Assembly: GCA_003105245.1 (NCBI GenBank)
Contig: PQAI01000066.1
Span: forward strand, 1 to 5,057
Reading direction: 5' to 3'
DNA length: 5,057 nt
DNA from: Betaproteobacteria bacterium
GTDB lineage: Bacteria; Pseudomonadota; Gammaproteobacteria; Burkholderiales; Usitatibacteraceae
Shown: one piece after another, positions 1 to 5,057 of the stretch
Layout: every line of letters starts with the position of its first letter
How positions within the stretch are numbered: the stretch's first letter is position 1
Position numbers and translations under genes: made by a program
Notes under the pieces: model-generated
What the model was told of the DNA's origin: nothing
Seen by the model: only the letters and a program-made list of their open reading frames with translations
The model's database searches: none

Positions 1-528
1 ATCGACGGCGAGGCGGACATCGCCATCGCCACCGAGGCGCTCGCGGACCACGAGGAGCTGGTGAGCCTGCCCGCCTACCAGTGGCACCACGGCGTCGTGG
101 TCGCCGCGCGCCACGCGCTCGCGCGCGAGAAGCCCCTCACGCTGGAGGCCCTCGCGAGGCACCCCATCGTCACCTACGACGCGAGCTTCACGGGCCGAAG
201 CGCGATCGACCGCAGCTTCGCGCAGCGCGGGCTCGCGCCCGAGATCGCGCTCACGGCGCTCGATTCCGACGTGATCAAGTCGTACGCGGCGCTGGGGCTG
301 GGCGTGGGGATCGTCTCGGCGATGGCCTACGACGCGCGGAAGGACCGCGGGCTCGCCTTCCTGCGGGCCGACCACCTTTTCCCCGTGCAGACCACGCGCA
401 TCGCCTTCCGCAAGGGCGCGCGGCTGCGCGGCTTCGCGGCGGAATTCGTCGGGATGTTCGTGCCGCACCTGCCGCAGGAGGCGCTCGCGCGGCTAGTCCG
501 CGGCGTCGGCGAGGACTTCGAGATCTAG
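1..528 (+). CDS. cysB: CysB, LysR-family sulfur assimilation regulator (3' part)
   Basis: This is the C-terminal 175 residues of CysB; the N-terminal helix-turn-helix and first part of the effector domain lie before the window. CysB activates sulfate uptake and cysteine biosynthesis genes in the cytoplasm, with O-acetylserine or N-acetylserine as inducer and sulfate or thiosulfate as opposing ligands. The frame is open from base 1 and ends with TAG at 526-528. Recognisable blocks are IATEAL (bases 25-42), a tryptophan at 82-84, FTGRS (187-201) and DVIKSYAALGLGVGI (268-312). If the Thr at 31-33 is Thr149 of enteric CysB, the Trp falls at 166 and the FTGRS Thr (190-192) at 202, matching known ligand-site residues without gaps; the protein would then end at residue 313, slightly shorter than the enteric form. 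No terminator is evident after the stop, and the end overlaps a convergent gene. Cbl, a close paralogue, is the main alternative, but CysB is more likely. Confidence 0.93.
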   Translation: MDGEADIAIATEALADHEELVSLPAYQWHHGVVVAARHALAREKPLTLEALARHPIVTYDASFTGRSAIDRSFAQRGLAPEIALTALDSDVIKSYAALGLGVGIVSAMAYDARKDRGLAFLRADHLFPVQTTRIAFRKGARLRGFAAEFVGMFVPHLPQEALARLVRGVGEDFEI

Positions 529-762
529 GGGACCGTCGGCGTCGGCCGCGGGCGCCGGGAAGGCCTCGGCCACGTGCAGCACGCGGTCGCCGTACAACTC
601 GCGCAGCTCCGCGTCGGTGGGCTTTTCCCGGAAGTAGGTGAGCGTGCACAGCGGGGAGAGGCGCAGGACGTCCTCGCGCACGACCCAGGCGCCGTACCCG
701 TAGCCCAGCCGGTACATGGCGGCCTCGCGCTCGCGAAGCGCCTCGCGATCGGCCGCGTTCAT
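493..762 (-). CDS. Small uncharacterised protein convergent with cysB
   Basis: I do not recognise this family. From the ATG at 762 it encodes 89 residues. Residues 1-20 look like a charged helix (Arg/Glu-rich), followed by an aromatic, glycine-rich block LGYGYGAWVVRED (19-31), a single Cys39, and a second charged segment; after about residue 67 it becomes an Ala/Asp/Pro-rich tail that is probably disordered. No signal peptide or membrane segment is seen, so a cytoplasmic location is likely. Nearly all codons end in G or C, as in the neighbouring genes, which supports real coding. The start is uncertain: the frame stays open to another ATG at 864, adding 34 residues, and neither ATG has a clear Shine-Dalgarno sequence. 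The added segment has a weaker third-position GC bias and an AGG codon, so the shorter form is preferred. Its last 11 codons and stop (493-528) are antisense to the end of cysB. Confidence 0.6.
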   Translation of the reverse strand: MNAADREALREREAAMYRLGYGYGAWVVREDVLRLSPLCTLTYFREKPTDAELRELYGDRVLHVAEAFPAPAADADGPLDLEVLADAAD

Positions 763-925
763 CGGGCAATGCCCCGGGACGCCACCCGCGTGCAGGCAGG
801 GAAACGGATCCCTCCGGGGAACCAGCCCCGCGCGGCTGCACGGCGATGACCAGAGCGGCTTCATGCGACCAGTCTATGCTGCGTTGCAGCAGGACCGGTT
901 GCGCGGCGTCAACAGGCGGCCGGGT
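763..925. other. Gap between Rieske-like gene and small gene
   Basis: These 163 bases separate two minus-strand genes. The part from 763 to 864 could be coding if the small gene starts at its upstream ATG. The minus strand carries TTGACG at 912-907, a good match to a -35 box, but the hexamer 18 bases further on (TGCAAC, 888-883) is a poor -10 box, so a promoter is not claimed. A GGAGG on the minus strand (815-811) has no start codon at a usable distance. No hairpin followed by a T-run marks the end of the upstream gene. Confidence 0.4.
877..891. repeat. Perfect 6-bp inverted repeat with 3-base loop
   Basis: TGCTGC and GCAGCA flank a GTT loop, giving a perfect 6-bp stem. It lies 34 bases after the stop of the Rieske-like gene and just upstream of the alternative ATG of the small gene (864). 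No T-run follows on either strand, so it is not a standard intrinsic terminator. It could be a weak transcript-end hairpin, a small operator, or chance. Confidence 0.35.
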
Positions 926-1627
926 TCAGCACTGCGCCCACTGGGCGCTGTAGGCGGCGAGTTCGCGCACCACGGCGCGTCCCTCCACGGGGGCCCTGGC
1001 GCGATCGCCCATCTCCATCTGCAGGCGGAAGGCGTATTTCTGGAAGAACTGCTCGAACATCTCGCCGCCGAAGGTGCCCACGGCCGCGAGCCCGCCCGAG
1101 CGCGCGTCGTGCTCGAGGAGGATGGTGGCGAGCGGCTGCGGCGCCGGCCCCGTCACCACGCGCCCGCCCGCCGCCGGGTCGTAGACGCTGCGGTCCGAGC
1201 AGCAGGTGATCACCTTGCCGTTGCCGGCCACGGGACTGGGCGCGTCGCGGTAGCCGATGAAGCTCACCTGGCGCGTGGGATAGGTGAGCTTGTGGGCGCA
1301 GATGGCGGAGTAGGCCACCACGGTGCGTTCCGGTCCCACGCCCCCTTCCCAGCGATAGGTGCCGCCGTTCTCCGTCCTGAGCTCGACGCCGCCGGCCGCG
1401 GGTCTTGCGAGCCGCAGCAGGAAGCAGGGCGTGGAGGCGAAGGGATAGTCGAAGACGTAGTTCACGCCCGCCGTGAGCGCCTCGGCGCGGATCGCGTCGC
1501 CGCGCTCGTTCACCAGCACGGCGCGGGCGTACAGGCGGGCCTTCAGGGCGGCGGCGTCGGCCGCGGTGGGCAGGGTCGTGCAGGCCGCGGAGGCGGCGCA
1601 GAGCTTCACGAAGTCGCGGCGTTCCAT
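926..1627 (-). CDS. Tat-exported Rieske-like protein with degenerate cluster motif
   Basis: This 233-residue protein starts at the ATG at 1627 and ends with TGA at 926-928. The N-terminus has a twin-arginine signal (RRDFVK, residues 3-8), a short hydrophobic stretch and a plausible signal-peptidase site ADA/A after residue 25, so it is probably folded in the cytoplasm with a cofactor and exported to the periplasm. A Rieske-type [2Fe-2S] domain is suggested by box 1, SAICAHKLTYP (Cys110, His112), and box 2, TCCSDRSVYDP (Cys142, Cys143), followed by GPAPQPL. Canonical Rieske boxes are C-x-H and C-x-x-H; here Cys143-Ser-Asp is followed by Arg146, where the ligand histidine would be. The usual disulfide cysteines are also missing, and the boxes are farther apart (29 residues between His112 and Cys142) than in classical Rieske proteins. 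Cluster binding is therefore uncertain. Conserved-looking Cys68 (STPCFLL) might substitute. The gene follows the RND pump by 42 bases in the same direction and may share its transcript; no strong ribosome-binding site is seen. The partner and substrate are unknown. Confidence 0.82.
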   Translation of the reverse strand: MERRDFVKLCAASAACTTLPTAADAAALKARLYARAVLVNERGDAIRAEALTAGVNYVFDYPFASTPCFLLRLARPAAGGVELRTENGGTYRWEGGVGPERTVVAYSAICAHKLTYPTRQVSFIGYRDAPSPVAGNGKVITCCSDRSVYDPAAGGRVVTGPAPQPLATILLEHDARSGGLAAVGTFGGEMFEQFFQKYAFRLQMEMGDRARAPVEGRAVVRELAAYSAQWAQC

Positions 1628-1650
1628 GCCCCGAAAGATAGCAGACTGCG

Positions 1651-1666
1651 TGCCCCGGCGAGGGCA
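1651..1666. repeat. Small inverted repeat after the RND stop codon
   Basis: TGCCC and GGGCA form a 5-bp stem around a 6-base loop, beginning 3 bases after the RND stop codon on the minus strand. No T-run follows, so I do not call a terminator. It might weakly attenuate or stabilise the transcript between the pump gene and the Rieske-like gene; in DNA this rich in GC it may equally be chance. Confidence 0.25.
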
Positions 1667-1669
1667 GGC

Positions 1670-4600
1670 TCAGGCGGACGGCGGGACGGGCTTCACGCGG
1701 AACCAGGCGGCATAGAGCGCCGGCAGGAAGACGAGCGTGAGTACGGTGGCCACCAGCAGCCCGCCCATGATCGCCACCGCCATGGGCCCGTAGAAGGCGC
1801 TGCGCGCGAGCGGGATCATGGCGAGCACCGCGGCCGCGGCGGTGAGCATGATGGGCCGGAAGCGGCGCACCGTGGCCTCGACGATGGCGTTCCAGGGCTC
1901 GGCGCCCTCGCGGATGTCGTGGTCTATCTGGTCCACGAGGATGACGGAGTTGCGCATGATCATGCCGGCCAGCGCGATCGTGCCCAGCATCGCCACGAAG
2001 CCGAAGGGCATGCGCGAGACGAGGAGGGCGGCCGTCACGCCGATGAGGCCCAGGGGCGCGGTGAGCACCACCATGGCCAGCCGCGGGAAGCTCTGCAGCT
2101 GCACCATGAGCACGGTGAGCATCACCAGCACCATCACCGGCGCCACGACCGCGATCGAGCGCTGGCCCTTGCCCGAATCCTCGATGGCCCCGCCCGTGTC
2201 GATGCGGTACCCCAACGGCAGCCGGGCGCGGATCGCGTCGAGCTCCCGGCTCACCTGCGTGCTCACCGCGGGGGCCTGGACGCCGTCGCGGATGTCGGAG
2301 CGCACCGTGATCACCGGCAGGCGGTCCCGGCGCCACACGATGCCCTGCTCGAAGCCCGACGACAGGCGGGCGATCTGCGCCAGCGGCACGGTGCGCCCGC
2401 GGCCGACCGGCACCGCGAGGTCCTTGAGCAGGCTCACCATGCCGCGCTCGGCCGCGTCGCCGCGCACGACCACCTCCACCTGCCGGTCCTTCTCGCGCCA
2501 GGTGGTGACGGCCTGCCCGGAGACGACGGTGCCCACGTACTGCGCGAGCTCCTGGCTCGAGATGCCCAGCGCGCGGGCCCGGTCCTGGTCGATCTCGAGG
2601 CGGATCACGCGGCTCGCCTCCTCCCAGTCGACGTTCACGTCGCGCGTCCACGGGTTGGCGCGCATGACGGCGGCGACCTCGTGGGCGATCGCGCGGATGG
2701 CCTCCTTGTCCTCGCCGACCACGCGGAACTGCACCGGGAAGCCCACGGGAGGGCCGTTCTCCAGTCGCGTGACGCGCCCGCGCAGCTCCGTGAAGTCCTC
2801 GGCGAAGAGCTCCAGCAGGCGCGCGCGCACCGTCTCGCGGGACTGGGTGCCCTTCGTGTTGACGACGAACTGCCCGAAGTTCGCGTTCACGAGCTGCTGG
2901 TCGAGGGGCAGGAAGAAGCGCGGCGTGCCGGCGCCCACGTAGCTCACGAAGCTGTCGATGTTGTCCTTGAGGACCGGCTCGGTGAGGAGCAGCCGCTCGA
3001 GCTTCTCGACCTGCGCCTGGGTCGCCTTGAGCGAGGAGCCCTCCGCCAGGCGCAGGTCGACGATGAGCTCGGGGCGGTCGGCGGGCGGGAAGAACTGCTG
3101 CTGGACGAAGCGGAAGCCCAGGACCGACAGGGCGAAGGCCGCGAGGGTGGCGGCGATCACCCAGCCGCGGTGCTCCACGCTCCAGTTCACCAGGCGGCGG
3201 AAGCGGACGTAGAAGGGCCTGCGGTAGACCGCGGACTCGTCCACGCGCTCGCCGGCGCGGTGGAAGTCGGGCAGCAGCTCGTAGCCGAGGTAGGGCACGA
3301 AGACGACCGAGACGACCCAGGAGACGAGGAGGGCGATCGTGGTCACCGCGAACATCGCGAAGGTGTACTCGCCCGTGGAGGAGCGCGCCAGGCCGATGGG
3401 CAGGAACCCGGCGGCGGTGACGAGGGTCCCCGTGAGCATGGGCATCGCGGTGGAGGTGTAGGCGAAGCTCGCGGCGCGGGCGCGCTCCCAGCCCTGCTCC
3501 ATCTTCACCACCATCATCTCCACCGAGATGATGGCGTCGTCCACCAGCAGGCCCAGCGCGATGATGAGCGCGCCCAGCGACACCTTGTGCAGGTCGATCC
3601 CGGCCTGGTGCATGAAGAGGAACGTCACCGCCAGCGTGAGCGGGATGGAGAGCGCGACGATGAGCCCGGTGCGAAGCCCCAGCGAGACGAAGCTCACGAG
3701 GAGCACGATCGCCACCGCCTCGGAGAGCGTGCGCGTGAACTCGCGGATCGAGCGCTTGACCGCCGCCGGCTGGTCGTTGACGCGGTCGAGCTCGAGCCCG
3801 ACGGGAAGCTGCGCGCGGATCCTCGCCACCTCCTCTTCGAGCGCGTGCCCCAGCGCGATGATGTCGCCGCGCGGGGCCATCGACACCGCCACCCCGAGGG
3901 CGTCGCGGCCCATGAAGCGCATGCGCGGCTGCGGCGGGTCCGAGAAGCCGCGCGTCACGCTGGCGATGTCGCCCAGCCGGAAGGTGCGCCCGCCGGCGCG
4001 CACGGGAAGGGCCCGCACGCTCTCCACCGAGTCGAGCGCGCCGCTCGCGCGGATGTGGATGCGGTCCGTGGGCGTCTCGAAGCTGCCGGCGGCGGCCACC
4101 GCGTTCTGCTGGGCGAGCGCGGCGAAGACGACGGCGGGCTCGAGCCCCAGGGTGGCGAGCTTGGCGTTGGCCACCTCGACGAAGATCTTCTCGTCCTGCT
4201 CGCCCACGAGCTCGACCTTGGCCACGTCCTTCACGCGCAGCAGGTCCGCGCGGACGCGGTCGGCCGCCTCCTTGAGCTGCGCGTAGTCGAAGCCGTCTCC
4301 GGTGAGGGCGTAGATGTTGCCGAAGGTGTCGCCGAACTCGTCGTTGAAGAACGGGCCCTGGATGCCGGCGGGCAGCAGGCCCCGGATGTCGCCCACCTTC
4401 TTGCGCACCTGGTACCAGGTGTCCTTGATCTCCTCGGCGCTGGAGGAGTCCTTCACGAAGACGAAGACGACGGACTCGCCGGGCCGGGAGTAGCTGCGCA
4501 GGTGGTCCAGGCGCGGGGTCTCCTGCAGCTTCTTCTCGAGGCGGTCGGTGAGCTGCCTCTCCACCTCCTCGGCCGAGGCGCCGGGCCACGTCGTGCGCAC

Positions 4601-4750
4601 CACCATCACCTTGAAGGTGAAGTTGGGGTCCTCGGCCTGGCCCAGGCGCAGGTAGGAGCCCACGCCGATGGCCGCGAGCACCACCATGAAGTAGAGCACC
4701 AGCGTGCGGTGCGCGAGCGCCCATTCCGAGAGGTTGAAGCGGTGCACCAC
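1670..4750 (-). CDS. RND efflux transporter, AcrB-type inner-membrane permease
   Basis: This complete 1026-residue protein has the usual length and duplicated architecture of the HAE1 (AcrB) branch: a proton-driven trimeric inner-membrane pump that exports drugs or other toxic compounds through a periplasmic adaptor and an outer-membrane channel. Membrane segments by hydrophobicity are TM1 at about 15-34, TM2-TM6 at about 342-490, TM7 at about 529-548 and TM8-TM12 at about 864-1016, with two large periplasmic loops between. The TM4 proton-relay pair is present as LLVDDAII (Asp404, Asp405, equivalent to AcrB Asp407/408). In TM10, where AcrB has Lys940, this protein has Arg933 in GMIMRNSVILVDQ, and Thr970 matches AcrB Thr978. 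From memory, the TM4 and TM10 wording resembles the TriC/MexK-type subgroup more than AcrB/MexB. No heavy-metal (CusA-type) signature was noticed. The start is GTG at 4750, 4 bases after the adaptor stop, with only a weak GGGG upstream; GTG at 4747 is an alternative. The substrate cannot be read from sequence. Confidence 0.97.
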   Translation of the reverse strand: MVHRFNLSEWALAHRTLVLYFMVVLAAIGVGSYLRLGQAEDPNFTFKVMVVRTTWPGASAEEVERQLTDRLEKKLQETPRLDHLRSYSRPGESVVFVFVKDSSSAEEIKDTWYQVRKKVGDIRGLLPAGIQGPFFNDEFGDTFGNIYALTGDGFDYAQLKEAADRVRADLLRVKDVAKVELVGEQDEKIFVEVANAKLATLGLEPAVVFAALAQQNAVAAAGSFETPTDRIHIRASGALDSVESVRALPVRAGGRTFRLGDIASVTRGFSDPPQPRMRFMGRDALGVAVSMAPRGDIIALGHALEEEVARIRAQLPVGLELDRVNDQPAAVKRSIREFTRTLSEAVAIVLLVSFVSLGLRTGLIVALSIPLTLAVTFLFMHQAGIDLHKVSLGALIIALGLLVDDAIISVEMMVVKMEQGWERARAASFAYTSTAMPMLTGTLVTAAGFLPIGLARSSTGEYTFAMFAVTTIALLVSWVVSVVFVPYLGYELLPDFHRAGERVDESAVYRRPFYVRFRRLVNWSVEHRGWVIAATLAAFALSVLGFRFVQQQFFPPADRPELIVDLRLAEGSSLKATQAQVEKLERLLLTEPVLKDNIDSFVSYVGAGTPRFFLPLDQQLVNANFGQFVVNTKGTQSRETVRARLLELFAEDFTELRGRVTRLENGPPVGFPVQFRVVGEDKEAIRAIAHEVAAVMRANPWTRDVNVDWEEASRVIRLEIDQDRARALGISSQELAQYVGTVVSGQAVTTWREKDRQVEVVVRGDAAERGMVSLLKDLAVPVGRGRTVPLAQIARLSSGFEQGIVWRRDRLPVITVRSDIRDGVQAPAVSTQVSRELDAIRARLPLGYRIDTGGAIEDSGKGQRSIAVVAPVMVLVMLTVLMVQLQSFPRLAMVVLTAPLGLIGVTAALLVSRMPFGFVAMLGTIALAGMIMRNSVILVDQIDHDIREGAEPWNAIVEATVRRFRPIMLTAAAAVLAMIPLARSAFYGPMAVAIMGGLLVATVLTLVFLPALYAAWFRVKPVPPSA

Positions 4751-4762
4751 GGCGCTAGCGCC
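4751..4762. repeat. Perfect 12-base palindrome at adaptor/pump junction
   Basis: GGCGCTAGCGCC is identical to its reverse complement. It contains the adaptor TAG stop (4757-4755) and abuts the GTG start of the pump. As RNA it could form a 4-bp stem with a CTAG loop directly before the start codon, between the weak GGGG ribosome-binding site and GTG. A ribosome finishing the adaptor would open it, which would fit translational coupling. The role is inferred; the palindrome itself is certain. Confidence 0.45.
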
Positions 4763-5057
4763 CCATCGGCCTGACCGGCTCGCCGGCGCGCAGCTTGTGC
4801 ACGCCCGCGCTCACCACGACCTCGCCCGCGGCCAGGCCCGAGGCGATGGTCGCGCCGTCCTCGCGGAACTCGCCCACCCGCACGTCGCGGCGCGCCACGC
4901 GCGAGCTCTTCGGGTCGACGACCCACACGAAGGCGCCGTCGCCGTCGCGCACGAGCGCGGTGAGCGGCAGCAGCACCAGGCCCGCGTCGAGCCCGCCCCC
5001 GAGCGCCACCGAGGCGCTCATGCCCACGCGCGCCTGCGCGGGCGCCTTCGGCATCGA
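4755..5057 (-). CDS. RND periplasmic adaptor (membrane fusion protein), C-terminal part
   Basis: Only the last 100 residues are in the window; the gene continues past 5057, and the methionine codon at 5054-5052 is internal. Adaptors of the AcrA/MexA family form a hexameric periplasmic sleeve linking the RND pump to the outer-membrane channel. The first visible 35 or so residues match the end of the beta-barrel domain (VGMSASVAL, equivalent to the PGM-x-V-x-x-x-L region of AcrA, then LLPLTALV). The rest matches the membrane-proximal domain: GAFVWVVD, then RRDVRVGEF, then GLAAGEVVVSAGVHKLRAGEPV, comparable to the AcrA/MexA GL-x-x-G-D-x-V-x-x-G segment. It ends with TAG at 4757-4755, 4 bases before the pump start, so the pair is an operon with the adaptor first. 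Lipid anchor, hairpin and lipoyl domains cannot be seen here. Confidence 0.92.
   Translation of the reverse strand, partial: SMPKAPAQARVGMSASVALGGGLDAGLVLLPLTALVRDGDGAFVWVVDPKSSRVARRDVRVGEFREDGATIASGLAAGEVVVSAGVHKLRAGEPVRPMGR

Noticed and set aside
529..575. A possible cysB terminator in the GGCC-rich bases after its stop.
   Set aside because: Short self-complementary GGCC runs occur, but there is no stable single hairpin with a T-run, and the region is coding on the other strand.
81..641. An alternative 186-codon plus-strand frame across the cysB end.
   Set aside because: It is extremely Arg/Ala/Pro-rich and out of phase with the well-matched CysB frame.
574..849. A 91-codon plus-strand frame opposite the small gene.
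   Set aside because: It has no recognisable motif, and the minus-strand frame has better codon usage. It is most likely a shadow.
883..912. A possible minus-strand promoter with TTGACG at 912-907.
   Set aside because: The hexamer at an 18-base spacing (TGCAAC) is a poor -10 box, and the better TAGACT is 30 bases away, too far for a sigma-70 promoter.
909..4724. A 1271-codon open frame on the minus strand in another phase, spanning both the pump and the Rieske-like gene.
   Set aside because: It is an out-of-frame shadow: Arg/Gly/Pro/Ala-rich with no membrane segments, while the overlapping frames encode recognisable proteins.
716..4774. A 1352-codon open frame on the plus strand running through the efflux and Rieske-like genes.
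   Set aside because: It is antisense to genes with clear family matches. Its product is a low-complexity Ala/Gly/His/Arg/Glu mix with no domain, as expected when a GC-rich gene with G/C-ending codons is read on the opposite strand.
4755..5054. A complete 99-residue gene starting at the methionine codon at 5054.
   Set aside because: The frame continues beyond the window edge and the sequence aligns with the C-terminal end of adaptor proteins, so it is a partial gene with an internal methionine.

Overview
The window is a GC-rich stretch of bacterial chromosome with very strong G/C preference at third codon positions. Together with a CysB of reconstructed length 313 residues, a Tat-exported Rieske-like protein and an AcrB-type efflux operon, it suggests a betaproteobacterium (Burkholderiales or Rhodocyclales type). 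That assignment is an inference from protein style, not from a marker gene.

Layout from left to right: (1) 1-528, plus strand, the 3' half of cysB, the LysR-family regulator of sulfur assimilation, covering most of its effector-binding domain. (2) 493-762, minus strand, a small uncharacterised gene that converges on cysB and overlaps its 3' end by 36 bases. (3) 763-925, a short gap with a perfect small inverted repeat and no convincing promoter or terminator. (4) 926-1627, minus strand, a Tat-signal protein with a degenerate Rieske-type cluster motif. (5) 1670-4750, minus strand, a complete RND inner-membrane efflux transporter of 1026 residues. (6) 4755-5057, minus strand, the C-terminal end of its periplasmic adaptor (membrane fusion protein), cut by the window edge.

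The adaptor and the RND pump are separated by only 4 bases and are almost certainly co-transcribed, adaptor first. The Rieske-like gene follows 42 bases later in the same direction and may be in the same transcript. The small gene lies a further 163 bases downstream and could be a separate unit. No outer-membrane TolC-type channel is visible; it may lie upstream of the adaptor outside the window or elsewhere in the genome. The promoter of the efflux operon is also outside the window.

Most of the window is ordinary: a sulfur regulator and a tripartite efflux operon. The observation most worth following is the Rieske-like protein, in which a canonical ligand histidine appears to be arginine (CGC, one transition from CAC) and the disulfide cysteines of classical Rieske proteins are absent. 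I see no evidence for a wholly new system, CRISPR array, mobile element or RNA gene.
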